DNA of 64,000 nt from positions 51,858 through 115,857 of the forward strand of contig NZ_JAIEMO010000010.1 of the NCBI RefSeq assembly GCF_019752095.1, written 5' to 3'. This document shows positions 17,925-27,159 of the stretch, one piece after another. The stretch comes from Nitrosomonas sp. GTDB taxonomy: Bacteria; Pseudomonadota; Gammaproteobacteria; Burkholderiales; Nitrosomonadaceae. Every line of letters starts with the position of its first letter. Within the stretch, counting starts at the first letter, position 1. Under the pieces are notes generated by a model. It had not been told where the DNA came from, searched no databases, and saw only the letters and a list, made by a program, of their open reading frames with translations. Both the position numbers and the translations under genes were made by a program.

Positions 17925-18283
17925 TTTTTTATCTTGTGCAAGAAGATGCGGTTTTAATATTCACCGTGTTAACCTATATGGATATACAAATGCCGGAAAT
18001 GGATGGATTGGAAACAACGCTGCGGGTTCGTCACAATTTGCTGTTAACCAATATCCCCATCATAGCACTGACCGGGCTAACATTATGGAGAGCAATCAGC
18101 AAGCATTCATCGTTGCGCCTTTCTGTCTAAAACTTTTGATCCTGATCAACTGTTCCAATTACTTCACCACTTCTTGAATAATTTTGGCATCCTCATAAAA
18201 CAAACCAAACAAAGTAGATTTCACGGAGACAAGCAGTATCCGCAAGTATAGCCAACACATTCTTCCAAACATCGTAGACCACG
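17925..18283 (+). pseudogene. Relic of a response-regulator receiver domain
   Basis: The reading frame through 17936-18130 contains MDIQMPEMDGLETT followed by IPIIALTG. These are the phospho-acceptor aspartate region and the beta4-alpha4 switch region of a CheY-like domain. The homology then continues in other frames: MESNQQAFI (about 18085), then SKTFDPDQLFQLLHHFL (about 18125-18175), which matches the usual end of a hybrid-kinase receiver. At least two frameshifts are needed and no N-terminal half or start is present. It is therefore the decayed C-terminal end of a sensor kinase or regulator. Confidence 0.8.
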
Positions 18284-18300
18284 ATTGCATAATTTAAGTA

Positions 18301-19707
18301 TTACTCTTCACCCAGCAATTCATCTACTAATTTAGTTTCTATCTGCTGATATTGCGGATTACTGTGACGCAGAGCAGAAGGTTCTTGCCAGCCTGGATTC
18401 TGACGTAAGGCGCTGATCAATTTGCTCCAATCATTAGGTAACTTCTCGTCATCAGCCTTATCCACCTGCAAGGTATCTTGCGCCGCATGCCCACGATGCA
18501 TCAGTTTTTTCAATAGGTGTTTCTGACGCAAATACAATACCTGCAAAGTAGTTTCATCAGCGCACTGCCATTTGGTGCCTTTGACGGTCGCCTTGATTTC
18601 ATCACCATAGCGCTTGAACGTCGACCAACCAGCACCAGCGATGGCACCCAATGCGCTAGCCGCTCCCAGACTCATACCTCCGACCATCAGATCAATCCCA
18701 ACGCCTGCTGCAGCGCCCTTAGCCGCCGCACTTCCGACATCCAACCCATACGCTTTAAGTATACCGGGCGCAAAGATATCCAACTGCCACTGACCATTGC
18801 TGACAGGAATTTTCTGAATTTCGACATCTTTTTCTGAGAAATTGAAGATCACCAACAAATCATGCAAACAATGTTGCTCGGTTTTACGAACAAAATCGTG
18901 TACCCGATTTTCGGTCAATGAATTTGCGATTAAATTGTTGTTCGTCGCCTTGCTTTCGCGGTAACAAGCGACATTTGCAATCAACTCAGCAATCCGCTTG
19001 GCACCCGACAAGCAAAGCTGATTCCATAATTTGGCACGATAATCGATCAGCTTCTGCAATCGATCGTAGTGAGATTCCAGCAAGGTCTGCATTTTCTGAT
19101 ACAAACGTTTCTCGGCGTCAAAGGCAAATGCAACCGTATCAAACTCGAGCGTTGCGTGCATATGAAAAGCAGTCAAATGCTCTCGCCATTTCGCCAGCTC
19201 CCGATCATGTCCGGCAATAAAGTTAAATACCGGAATAATCGGTTTACCGGATTGCGTGAGAATCTCCAGTTCCAAACGATATTTTTCTAGAAAAGGCTCT
19301 CGTACATCAATGATGTATAAAAGAATATCGCTGCGTAGTACTTGGCGAATGACCTTTGCTTCTTGTTCCAATGGATCACTGACAAAAATATTAACTACAA
19401 ACTGCTCCAATATTTGTGCCGGTGACGATAATTTTGATTGGGTTTGTAGCTTTTTGATGTGCGCGAATAAAGCTCTGGAATCTTCCAAACCGGGCGTGTC
19501 ATACAAATGCAGAATCGGTTCGTTGTCGGCGCTTATTGTCGCTTGCTCAACATGCCGCGTTGTACCCGCGGCATCTTCAATAACACCGAATTCTGTGCTA
19601 CGTAGCATGGTGCGAATCAATGATGTTTTACCGGTATTAGTATGTCCGACAACAGCAATATTCAGCAATAATTGTGCATCCAAACCATTGGGCTTTTTGA
19701 CTAACAT
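18301..19707 (-). CDS. GTPase with DUF3482 C-terminal domain
   Basis: 468 residues. The N-terminal half is a TRAFAC GTPase of the Era/EngA sort: G1 GHTNTGKTS (21-29), a threonine-containing G2 region (AAGTTRHVE), and G3 DTPGLED (about 70-76). The usual G4 NKxD is not seen; the corresponding place reads VFNFIAGHD. The C-terminal half has a glycine-rich amphipathic stretch (AAAKGAAAGVGIDLMVGGMSLGAASALGAI, shown here only as a region near 325-360) that could dip into a membrane. The family is uncharacterised. Its start is 3 bp after the DUF2868 gene, so the two are an operon. Confidence 0.85.
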   Translation of the reverse strand: MLVKKPNGLDAQLLLNIAVVGHTNTGKTSLIRTMLRSTEFGVIEDAAGTTRHVEQATISADNEPILHLYDTPGLEDSRALFAHIKKLQTQSKLSSPAQILEQFVVNIFVSDPLEQEAKVIRQVLRSDILLYIIDVREPFLEKYRLELEILTQSGKPIIPVFNFIAGHDRELAKWREHLTAFHMHATLEFDTVAFAFDAEKRLYQKMQTLLESHYDRLQKLIDYRAKLWNQLCLSGAKRIAELIANVACYRESKATNNNLIANSLTENRVHDFVRKTEQHCLHDLLVIFNFSEKDVEIQKIPVSNGQWQLDIFAPGILKAYGLDVGSAAAKGAAAGVGIDLMVGGMSLGAASALGAIAGAGWSTFKRYGDEIKATVKGTKWQCADETTLQVLYLRQKHLLKKLMHRGHAAQDTLQVDKADDEKLPNDWSKLISALRQNPGWQEPSALRHSNPQYQQIETKLVDELLGEE

Positions 19708-19710
19708 GAT

Positions 19711-21114
19711 TTATCGAGTAATCACATGTTCAGCCGGAATGCCGCAAGCTTCCGCCAAGCGAAACCAAGCAAACTCACGCGCACGCGCAACGGGTGCTGA
19801 TGACTTACTCAACAAAATCAACCAAGGCTTGGTATTGCTACTGTCAACTAATTCTTTAATCATGCGCTGCACACCGCGATCCGGCAGGCGATGTGCAGCC
19901 ACACCCAACAATACAGGAGCTTTCATGTTATTTATCAGTGAAATCGCTGCGTCGTGAGATTCCTGATCGATAATATTCAGTCGGCAAGTCACCCGCTCAG
20001 GCCAGGTCGTTGTGCTATCCAATTCAATGCCAAACGCTTGTGCATTAGCTGGAATAGAGATATTTTCAGGCGGGCGAGCTATGTCAACAGGTTTTATACC
20101 TGCCTGCGGATCGGCATCAATAACTTCCGCTTTAACATCTCGTCCCATCAAACGCTGACGCAATTCAATATAATAAGGTAGATATAGATCCAGCTTAAAC
20201 CGATACTCACTCCATTTTTGCATGGCCCAGGAAAGACCGAGCAATAACAGTCGTGGAAATATGCCATAAACTATCAAGGTGCCAATCAAAAAAGTAGCCC
20301 AAGCCATCCGTGTTTCCGCATCCTGCTTATCTGCCCCTATCCTGCTTGCAACCGTTTGCGGGTTATCCGGTATTTTTAAACCGGCGGCCTCCAGAGGTGA
20401 GCCTAAGATTTGGGTAAGTTTAGGCAAAGTGCTTTCTGGCAATAATGTCGTACCCCAGATAAAATTGTATTGCTTGGCCAGCATGAGCAATATCAACAAC
20501 ACTAATCCGGCGGTTAAGTAAGTCAACCAGAGTTGGTGCGTCAGTACACTGATACGCCATTTTCCTACCTTCCCCGTTAAACAACTCTCCCACCAAGCCT
20601 GCGATGCCGACGATGCGATCGTGGGATCATTTTTATGCCGATAAGGCAACCAGCTGGCTAACTGCGCCACGACACCACTACTTAAACTTTGTAAATTCAA
20701 AGTAATGCCGCATATCCATAGCAATAGGGAAATCAGATTAAATCCCAGCAGCACAGCAAGCAACCAATAAATATTCAGCGTAGAAGACTCACTCACCGCC
20801 TGGCTCGCTGCCAAGCCGCCCAAGATCACTGCTATGATCAAACCTATTCGGCGCGCACGAATAAACTGTTGACTTGGCTGCCGCAACTCATCTGCCAGCG
20901 CATTCTCGTATATCAAATGATGAGCACGAATCTTCAGCTGATGAATGAATGCATGATAACTGAAATCGCTGCTTGTAGAATTCAGTATGTTTTTGATGCT
21001 GGTATAGGATAGTTCTTCTGCCTTGATCGATTCGATCTTGCGTAATTGTTCAATCCGCACCAAATCAGAAAAGGTATATTTTTTTACTGACATTGCGCGA
21101 TCCATTTTGAGCAA
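19711..21114 (-). CDS. DUF2868 membrane protein
   Basis: 467 residues with about four membrane segments: roughly 92-110, 118-140, 205-225 and 272-295. The N-terminal part is soluble and helical (FSDLVRIEQLRKIESIKAEEL) and the C-terminal domain of about 165 residues is cytoplasmic with alternating beta and alpha (AFGIELDSTTTW, APVLLGVAAHRLPDRGVQRMIKELV). It is recognised by its constant pairing with a DUF3482 GTPase; together they are likely a membrane GTPase complex of unknown job. A start four codons in (MDRAMS) is possible. Confidence 0.82.
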   Translation of the reverse strand: MLKMDRAMSVKKYTFSDLVRIEQLRKIESIKAEELSYTSIKNILNSTSSDFSYHAFIHQLKIRAHHLIYENALADELRQPSQQFIRARRIGLIIAVILGGLAASQAVSESSTLNIYWLLAVLLGFNLISLLLWICGITLNLQSLSSGVVAQLASWLPYRHKNDPTIASSASQAWWESCLTGKVGKWRISVLTHQLWLTYLTAGLVLLILLMLAKQYNFIWGTTLLPESTLPKLTQILGSPLEAAGLKIPDNPQTVASRIGADKQDAETRMAWATFLIGTLIVYGIFPRLLLLGLSWAMQKWSEYRFKLDLYLPYYIELRQRLMGRDVKAEVIDADPQAGIKPVDIARPPENISIPANAQAFGIELDSTTTWPERVTCRLNIIDQESHDAAISLINNMKAPVLLGVAAHRLPDRGVQRMIKELVDSSNTKPWLILLSKSSAPVARAREFAWFRLAEACGIPAEHVITR

Positions 21115-21253
21115 ATAACAATCAAAGAGTTACGATTTGTGGTGAATGAGCGACTCATAAGTGTCCAAGAGAAACCAACCTGAATTTTCAGCATGCTGCA
21201 AAACAAGCTAAAATTGATCATCACATCATTCAATATAATGACAGGAAGCCTTT

Positions 21254-21955
21254 ATGAAGCCGGTTGCAATTTTTAGACATATACCCATCGAAGGGCCGGG
21301 CTATTTTGCCACATTTCTCGACAACAATCATATTCCTTGGCGCCTGATTAAAATCGACGCTGGAGAAAAACCACCAGCCTGTATCGATGCATTCAGTGGT
21401 TTAGTGTTTATGGGTGGGTCAATGAGCGTCAACGATGATTTACCCTGGATCGAATCGTCGCTAACATTGATCCGACACGCAGCTGCCGTGGATATGCCGG
21501 TATTGGGCCATTGTTTGGGTGGACAATTGATGGCTAAGGCACTGGGAGGCGCTGTCAGCACCAATCCGGTGAAAGAGATGGGGTGGGGTGAAGTCACCGT
21601 GCCGGATCATCCGATTGCGCGGGAATGGTTTGGTGATCTAACCACTTTCAATTCCTTTCATTGGCACGGCGAAGCTTTCAGTCTGCCCCAAGGGGCCACG
21701 TGCATCCTATCCAATCAGTACTGCGAGAATCAGGCTTTTGCACTCGACATGCATTTAGGCATGCAATGCCATGTCGAAATGACAGAACGTTTGGTGCGAG
21801 ACTGGTGCAGCGTAGCTGCGGAAGAGCTTGCCAACATCAACGAGCCATCAGTGCAATCAATGGAAGAGATTGAAAAAGATTTACCTGAGCGGGTGGCAGC
21901 GCTAAATAGGGTAGCTGAAAGGTTGTATCAGCAATGGATCGTTCATTTGAAATAA
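21254..21955 (+). CDS. Class I glutamine amidotransferase-like protein
   Basis: 233 residues. The nucleophile elbow is GHCLGGQL with C87, followed by the family segment EMGWGEVTV. The catalytic histidine/glutamate pair is probably in MQCHVEMT (about 175-182), and FHWHGEAFSLPQGA lies before it. It lacks a synthase domain, so it is a stand-alone GATase of the GuaA/YfeJ-like group. Members act as gamma-glutamyl hydrolases or have unknown substrates. AGGAAG lies 8 nt before the ATG. It is monocistronic between the DUF2868 gene (divergent) and glyA. Confidence 0.85.
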   Translation: MKPVAIFRHIPIEGPGYFATFLDNNHIPWRLIKIDAGEKPPACIDAFSGLVFMGGSMSVNDDLPWIESSLTLIRHAAAVDMPVLGHCLGGQLMAKALGGAVSTNPVKEMGWGEVTVPDHPIAREWFGDLTTFNSFHWHGEAFSLPQGATCILSNQYCENQAFALDMHLGMQCHVEMTERLVRDWCSVAAEELANINEPSVQSMEEIEKDLPERVAALNRVAERLYQQWIVHLK

Positions 21956-22145
21956 CCCGTGAAGTTCATTTGTTATCAGGTCATTCTCAACAATGAGAAC
22001 GCTGGCACCAATTGAGAGACAAAGGCATGACCTGCAGCAAGGAAATCCTATTCATTTTTTTACTGCCTTTTTGATCAATTATCTGCGTTTCAACAGGTAA
22101 TGTTACTATAGAGGTTTTAATAATTTTCGAAGGATTGGTACTAAC

Positions 22146-23393
22146 ATGTTTTCGCAGAAACAAACTATAGAAAATGTCGACCCGGATTTATGGCGAGCAA
22201 TTAAAGGCGAGGTACAACGCCAAGAAGAATATATCGAATTAATTGCATCGGAAAATTATGCCAGCCCCGCTGTCATGCAAGCCCAAGGCTCCGTTCTGAC
22301 CAATAAGTACGCCGAAGGTTATCCAGGCAAACGCTATTATGGTGGTTGCCTGTATGCGGATCAGGTTGAACAACTCGCGATTGATCGATTAAAAGCACTC
22401 TTTGGCGCTGAGTATGTGAATGTACAACCGCACTCGGGTTCCCAAGCTAACACAGCAGTTTACCTGTCAGTGCTAAAGCCGGGCGATACTTTGCTTGGCA
22501 TGTCGCTGGCGCACGGAGGTCATTTAACCCATGGCTCTAGCGTGAGCATGAGCGGAAAAATTTTCAATTCCGTTTCTTATGGCTTGGTTCCGGAAACCGA
22601 GTTGCTTGATTACGATGAAGTCGAGAAATTAGCTCATGAACATAAACCTAAAATGATCGTAGCGGGTGCTTCCGCTTATGCGCGGGTGATAGACTGGAAG
22701 CGTTTTCGGAAAATAGCCGATGCTGTTGGAGCGTATTTGTTGGTGGATATGGCACATTATGCTGGGTTGGTGGCAGCAGGCTTTTATCCAAATCCAGTCG
22801 GCATCGCTGATTTTGTCACAAGCACTACGCACAAAACATTGCGCGGCCCACGTGGGGGCGTCATCATGGCCAAACCCGAACACGAAAAAGCATTGAATTC
22901 TGCAATCTTCCCACAAACTCAAGGGGGTCCATTGATGCATGTAATTGCAGCCAAAGCTGTTTCATTCAAGGAGGCTGCGACTAAGGAATTCAAAGATTAT
23001 CAGGAGCAGGTAATTGATAATGCGAGAGTCATGGCTAAGGTGTTAACCAGTCGCGGATTGCGGATTGTATCTGGACAGACCGATTGTCATTTATTCTTAG
23101 TTGACTTGCGCGCGATGAACTTAACTGGCAAGCAAGCAGAAGAATCGCTTGAAATGGCGCATATCACGGTTAACAAAAATGCTATCCCCAATGATCCGCA
23201 GAAACCCTTTGTTACCAGTGGCATTCGCATCGGATCGCCCGCAATAACCACGCGGGGTTTCAAAGAACTAGAATCGGAGCAATTGGCGAACCTGATAGCA
23301 GACGTTCTGGCTGCGCCTGAAGACTCGGCAGTCATATCACGTGTAGCTATCGAGGCAAAACGATTATGTGCAAAGTTTCCGGTGTATGGATAA
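22146..23393 (+). CDS. glyA: Serine hydroxymethyltransferase GlyA
   Basis: 415 residues, close to the usual 417. It interconverts serine and glycine with tetrahydrofolate. The PLP lysine is K230 in [12 protein letters not shown]; other landmarks are [26 protein letters not shown] and [10 protein letters not shown]. It opens the common proteobacterial order glyA-nrdR-ribD, with a 56-bp gap to nrdR. I looked for a glycine riboswitch upstream and saw none. Confidence 0.98.
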   Translation: MFSQKQTIENVDPDLWRAIKGEVQRQEEYIELIASENYASPAVMQAQGSVLTNKYAEGYPGKRYYGGCLYADQVEQLAIDRLKALFGAEYVNVQPHSGSQANTAVYLSVLKPGDTLLGMSLAHGGHLTHGSSVSMSGKIFNSVSYGLVPETELLDYDEVEKLAHEHKPKMIVAGASAYARVIDWKRFRKIADAVGAYLLVDMAHYAGLVAAGFYPNPVGIADFVTSTTHKTLRGPRGGVIMAKPEHEKALNSAIFPQTQGGPLMHVIAAKAVSFKEAATKEFKDYQEQVIDNARVMAKVLTSRGLRIVSGQTDCHLFLVDLRAMNLTGKQAEESLEMAHITVNKNAIPNDPQKPFVTSGIRIGSPAITTRGFKELESEQLANLIADVLAAPEDSAVISRVAIEAKRLCAKFPVYG

Positions 23394-23449
23394 TCCCAAA
23401 GCCGACACGTGACGTGACTTGAGTTGACGATTACAGATCATGATTAAAT

Positions 23450-23896
23450 ATGAAGTGTCCTTTTTGTAATACCGATGACACCAATGTCATAGACTCGCGC
23501 GTAAGTGAGGATGGCCACAGAATTCGCCGTCGTCGACGCTGTTTGGCTTGCGATAAACGCTTTACAACCTATGAGACAATTGAGCTGCGTTTACCTCAGG
23601 TCGTGAAACATGATGGTACTCGCGCGGAATTTGATCGTAACAAATTGTTAACCGGCTTTAAAAGAGCGCTTCACAAACGTCCAGTTCCAACCAGTTATGT
23701 CGATGCGGCAATTGATCGTATTGTACAAAAATTCCTGGCTAAAGGTGAACGCGAAGTTTCATCACGCAGTATTGGTGAAAGCGTGATGGAAGAACTTTAT
23801 AAGCTCGACAAAGTAGCGTATATCCGATTTGCATCTGTTTATAAAAGCTTTCAGGACGTGGATGATTTTCGTGATGCGATTAAGGAAGTGCAATAG
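23450..23896 (+). CDS. nrdR: Transcriptional repressor NrdR
   Basis: 148 residues, typical. The N-terminal zinc ribbon uses CPFC and CLAC cysteine pairs, and residues about 49-139 form the ATP-cone domain ([24 protein letters not shown]). It represses ribonucleotide reductase genes according to (d)ATP binding. No NrdR boxes were sought beyond this window because no nrd gene is here. Confidence 0.97.
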   Translation: MKCPFCNTDDTNVIDSRVSEDGHRIRRRRRCLACDKRFTTYETIELRLPQVVKHDGTRAEFDRNKLLTGFKRALHKRPVPTSYVDAAIDRIVQKFLAKGEREVSSRSIGESVMEELYKLDKVAYIRFASVYKSFQDVDDFRDAIKEVQ

Positions 23897-24009
23897 CCGG
23901 GGCAGCAATTACAACGGGAGAAAGTATCCAAAATCCATCAGGAAATCTCTAATGATTCTCGTTTTTTTTAAGCTGGACTTTCCTATATTTTATCAGAGAG
24001 ATATTTTAG

Positions 24010-25119
24010 ATGTTTTCTTCTGCCGATTACGCTTTCATGTCATTTGCACTGCGTCTGGCAGAAAAAGGACTCTACAGTACAACACCCAATCCTCGTGTAG
24101 GGTGCGTACTCACCCTACATGATCAAATCGTAGGTAGTGGCTGGCACGAAAAGGCGGGGCAGCCACATGCAGAAATTAATGCACTAGCCTCAGCCTCAGA
24201 AAAGGCGCGTGGCGCAACAGCCTATATTACTTTGGAGCCTTGCAGTCATTATGGACGGACACCGCCCTGTGTTAACGCCTTAATTGACGCTGGAATTGCC
24301 AAGGCCATAATAGCCATGGAAGATCCCAATCCAATAATGTGCGGACGTGGCTGTGCACTCCTGGAGCAAGCGGGAATCACCGTGCAGACGGGCTTACTGC
24401 AAACACAAGCACAAACACTCAATGCGGGGTTTATCACTCGCATGACCGATAAGAGACCATGGATCAGGCTGAAAACTGCTGCCAGCCTGGATGGCAAAAC
24501 AGCACTGAACAACGGAATCAGCCAATGGATTACTGGCGAAGCTGCACGACATGACGGTCATCGATGGCGCGCGCGCTCATGTGCTATCGTAGCAGGCATT
24601 GGTACAGTAAAGTCCGATAATCCACAGCTGTCAGTTCGGCATGTTGAGACAGCACGCCAGCCTAAAAAGGTTATTGTGGACAGCCAGTTGACTATTCCGC
24701 TGGATGCGAAATTGCTTCAGGGTAGCGACGAAGTATTAATTTTTACCGCGCATGATGGGAATATTGAGAAAAAAAAAGCGCTTAGCGGAATGGGCGCTCA
24801 AGTTATTGTTATACCCAATGCGGAAAACTCAGTTGATCTGAGGAGAATGATGACCATCTTAGCTGAGTTGGAAATCAATGAAGTGCTGGTAGAGGCTGGG
24901 CGTGAATTGAATGGCGCATTAATTGAAGCTGGAATAGTTGATGAAATGATTTGTTATCTTGCGCCACACTTGCTGGGTGATGATGCGCGAGGAATGATTA
25001 AACTGCCTGAATTAACCTGTCTTGAGCAAAAAAAAGAATTTAAAATTCAAGATGTACGCATGATTGGACAAGATATCCGGATCATCGCAAGATTTCCATC
25101 AAGCCTGAGCTTATTGTAG
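24010..25119 (+). CDS. ribD: Riboflavin biosynthesis bifunctional deaminase/reductase RibD
   Basis: 369 residues. The N-terminal deaminase domain has the zinc motif HAEINAL and PCSHYGRTPPC. The C-terminal reductase starts near residue 148 (RPWIRLKTAASLDGK) and has an NADPH-binding region including VLVEAGRELNGALIEAG. It deaminates and then reduces the pyrimidine intermediate made from GTP. No FMN riboswitch is seen in the 113-bp gap after nrdR. It converges on regA with only 2 bp between stops. Confidence 0.97.
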   Translation: MFSSADYAFMSFALRLAEKGLYSTTPNPRVGCVLTLHDQIVGSGWHEKAGQPHAEINALASASEKARGATAYITLEPCSHYGRTPPCVNALIDAGIAKAIIAMEDPNPIMCGRGCALLEQAGITVQTGLLQTQAQTLNAGFITRMTDKRPWIRLKTAASLDGKTALNNGISQWITGEAARHDGHRWRARSCAIVAGIGTVKSDNPQLSVRHVETARQPKKVIVDSQLTIPLDAKLLQGSDEVLIFTAHDGNIEKKKALSGMGAQVIVIPNAENSVDLRRMMTILAELEINEVLVEAGRELNGALIEAGIVDEMICYLAPHLLGDDARGMIKLPELTCLEQKKEFKIQDVRMIGQDIRIIARFPSSLSLL

Positions 25120-25121
25120 AT

Positions 25122-25682
25122 CTACTCTCGCAAGGGTCTCTTGGCAAGTTTTCGTTGCAGCGTGCGCCGATGCATATTCAATATTCTTGCTGTCACCGAG
25201 ATATTATTATCATTCTCGGAAAGAATACGTTGAATATATTCCCACTCTAATCGACCCACTGATAAAGGATTCGCACTGATAGGTGTATCCGACTCCCCAA
25301 CTGTACGTTCAAAAGCTGCCATGATTTGATCCGCATCAACAGGTTTTGCAAGATAATGGGTGGCGCCAAGTTTAATTGCCTCAACAGCTGTGGCGATGCT
25401 GGCATAGCCTGTTAGCATGACAATGCGAGTACCGGGATCCAAGTCTCTTAATTTCTCGACCAATACCAATCCAGATTCGCTGGATAATTTTAGATCAACA
25501 ATGGCATATTCGGGCGTCGATTGCTCAGCTAGATTTATAGCATCTTCAATAGCTTGCGAGCATGTTACGAAAAAGCCGCGCTTCCTCATGGCCTTTGCTA
25601 ATACTTCACAAAAAATGGTATCGTCATCGACGATCAATAAACTGGGATCTTCGGTACTGTCTATTAATGAGGATTCGATCAT
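25122..25682 (-). CDS. regA: Redox response regulator RegA/PrrA/ActR type
   Basis: 186 residues. The receiver domain has an acidic pocket (D19-D21), phospho-acceptor D63 in IVDLKLS, the switch threonine in MLTGYAS and a lysine in LAKPVDAD. A short linker leads to a Fis-type helix-turn-helix (LEWEYIQRILSENDNNISVTARILNMH, residues about 143-170) and a basic end. This compact receiver-Fis layout is that of RegA. It overlaps regB by 4 bp. In other proteobacteria this regulator controls carbon fixation, respiration and nitrogen genes in response to redox state. Confidence 0.93.
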   Translation of the reverse strand: MIESSLIDSTEDPSLLIVDDDTIFCEVLAKAMRKRGFFVTCSQAIEDAINLAEQSTPEYAIVDLKLSSESGLVLVEKLRDLDPGTRIVMLTGYASIATAVEAIKLGATHYLAKPVDADQIMAAFERTVGESDTPISANPLSVGRLEWEYIQRILSENDNNISVTARILNMHRRTLQRKLAKRPLRE

Positions 25683-26947
25683 GCAATTGATCCTATCAGT
25701 GGCAAAACTACTTGTGTGCAGGCCCCGCCATTCTCAAGATTAAACAAACGAACGCTACCACCAAATCGTTCTATATTGGCATTAGCCAAAAATAAGCCGA
25801 TGCCAAAACCCTGCCCCGGTGCTTTGCTGGAAAAGAAAGCTTCACCAGCACGCTGCAATGCTTCTGCTGACAATCCTTTGCCGTCATCAATAATCTCCAG
25901 GTGCAGCTCTTGATTATCCCAATGGCTGCTGATCTCAATACGCTCTGAAGAGGCGTCTGCGGCATTATTCAGAAGATTGAGTATAGATTGGCTCAATAAT
26001 TGATTGTCCATAATTCGAGGTACGGGTTGTGTGCTTGTACTTTGATACGTGAATTTAACAGAGGGACGTATCAACTTCCATTTATCCAATATCTGACGGA
26101 GAAATTCGTCAACGGCAAGCTCGCTACCATGCTCAGCTCTTGTTTGACCTGCTTTCGCCAGCAAATGAGTCAAAGTCTGCTTGCAATGAACTATCTGATC
26201 CCGCAGTATATGAATGTTGTTTTGGAATTCTGTATCATGCGTATATTCTTGCTGTAATTCACCGGTTACTACCGCCATCGTCGAGAGCGGCGTGCCTAGC
26301 TCATGAGCGGCACCTGCGGCCAGTGTTCCTAAGGCGATGATTTGCTCATTGCGCAATGCATGTTCACGTGCTTTGGCAAGATCGCGGTCCCGATCGCGGA
26401 TGGAAGAACTCATTCTAACGACAAACCAGGCAATGATTACTGTACTTAATACAAATGCCAGCCACATTCCAGATACATGCAATGCAAACTCTATAAGATG
26501 ATTGCTATGCTCGTGCGGGAGAGGTATATAAACGAATAACAGTAGCGTATAACAAGCAATTGTAATAATAGCCATAATCCATGTGTAGCGCCAAGGTAGC
26601 GTAGCGGCTGCGATAGTCAGGGGTAACAAGAATAATGAAATAAATGGATTGGTTGATCCGCCACTGAAATATAGCAGAGCACTCAGTGCCAGAACATCAA
26701 TCAACAATTGAAAAAAGAATTCCAGGTGAGAGACTGGCCATGTGCGATGTAATCGTATCCATGTAAGTAGATTTATTACTGAGAGTAATATCACAACGAA
26801 AATCATGGGTAGCCAAGGGATTACAATATCAATGCTCCAGTACACAATGGTAAAGGTGAGACATTGGGCAAATATAGCGATATTTCGGAGCAGAAATAAT
26901 CGGTGCAAGTTTTTGCTAAGTGGTGATTGACTGAGATCACTGAACAT
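25679..26947 (-). CDS. regB: Redox sensor histidine kinase RegB/PrrB/ActS type
   Basis: 422 residues with six membrane segments in the first 178. The RegB quinone-sensing signature GGSTNPF is at 96-102. The H-box is GAAHELGTPLST with H215, and a cysteine in RDQIVHCKQ (C255) sits where the redox-active cysteine of Rhodobacter RegB lies. The ATPase domain shows NLLNNAADAS, DDGKGL and GQGFGIGLFLA. It is the first gene of a two-gene operon with regA and divergent from the DAHP synthase gene. Confidence 0.94.
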   Translation of the reverse strand: MFSDLSQSPLSKNLHRLFLLRNIAIFAQCLTFTIVYWSIDIVIPWLPMIFVVILLSVINLLTWIRLHRTWPVSHLEFFFQLLIDVLALSALLYFSGGSTNPFISLFLLPLTIAAATLPWRYTWIMAIITIACYTLLLFVYIPLPHEHSNHLIEFALHVSGMWLAFVLSTVIIAWFVVRMSSSIRDRDRDLAKAREHALRNEQIIALGTLAAGAAHELGTPLSTMAVVTGELQQEYTHDTEFQNNIHILRDQIVHCKQTLTHLLAKAGQTRAEHGSELAVDEFLRQILDKWKLIRPSVKFTYQSTSTQPVPRIMDNQLLSQSILNLLNNAADASSERIEISSHWDNQELHLEIIDDGKGLSAEALQRAGEAFFSSKAPGQGFGIGLFLANANIERFGGSVRLFNLENGGACTQVVLPLIGSIA

Positions 26948-27019
26948 GATGCATGTATAGGATGAATTTTTGACTTATTTTAACTATAGAACATTAGCTG
27001 AAATTTCATAAAATAGCTA

Positions 27020-27036
27020 TGTGACAAATTGTCTCA
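27020..27036. promoter_or_regulatory. 17-bp interrupted palindrome between regB and aroF, candidate operator
   Basis: The sequence is TGTGACAAATTGTCTCA, that is TG-N-GACAA-N-TTGTC-N-CA, symmetrical except for its centre and one pair. It lies 73 bp before regB and 124 bp before the divergent aldolase gene. The arms GTGAC and GTCTC fit the GNGRC/GNC-type half-sites recalled for RegR/RegA boxes, so autoregulation is possible. That link is inference. Confidence 0.45.
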
Positions 27037-27159
27037 GGTTGGTTTAAGCATAAATTTGAACACATACTGAAATCATGGTAACCAATGGTTTTTTCGGTTA
27101 AAATCTTCGGTCACCTTTCTTGCGCTCGAAAATTAGCATTATCTTTCTAAAATTACTTT

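Noticed and set aside
21956..22145. Possible glycine or folate riboswitch before glyA
   Set aside because: The conserved core segments of those aptamers could not be found; only short, imperfect complementarities are present.
23897..24009. FMN riboswitch or terminator before ribD
   Set aside because: No FMN aptamer core; the pairing of GGGAGAA with TTCTCG needs a loop of about 35 nt, too weak to call.
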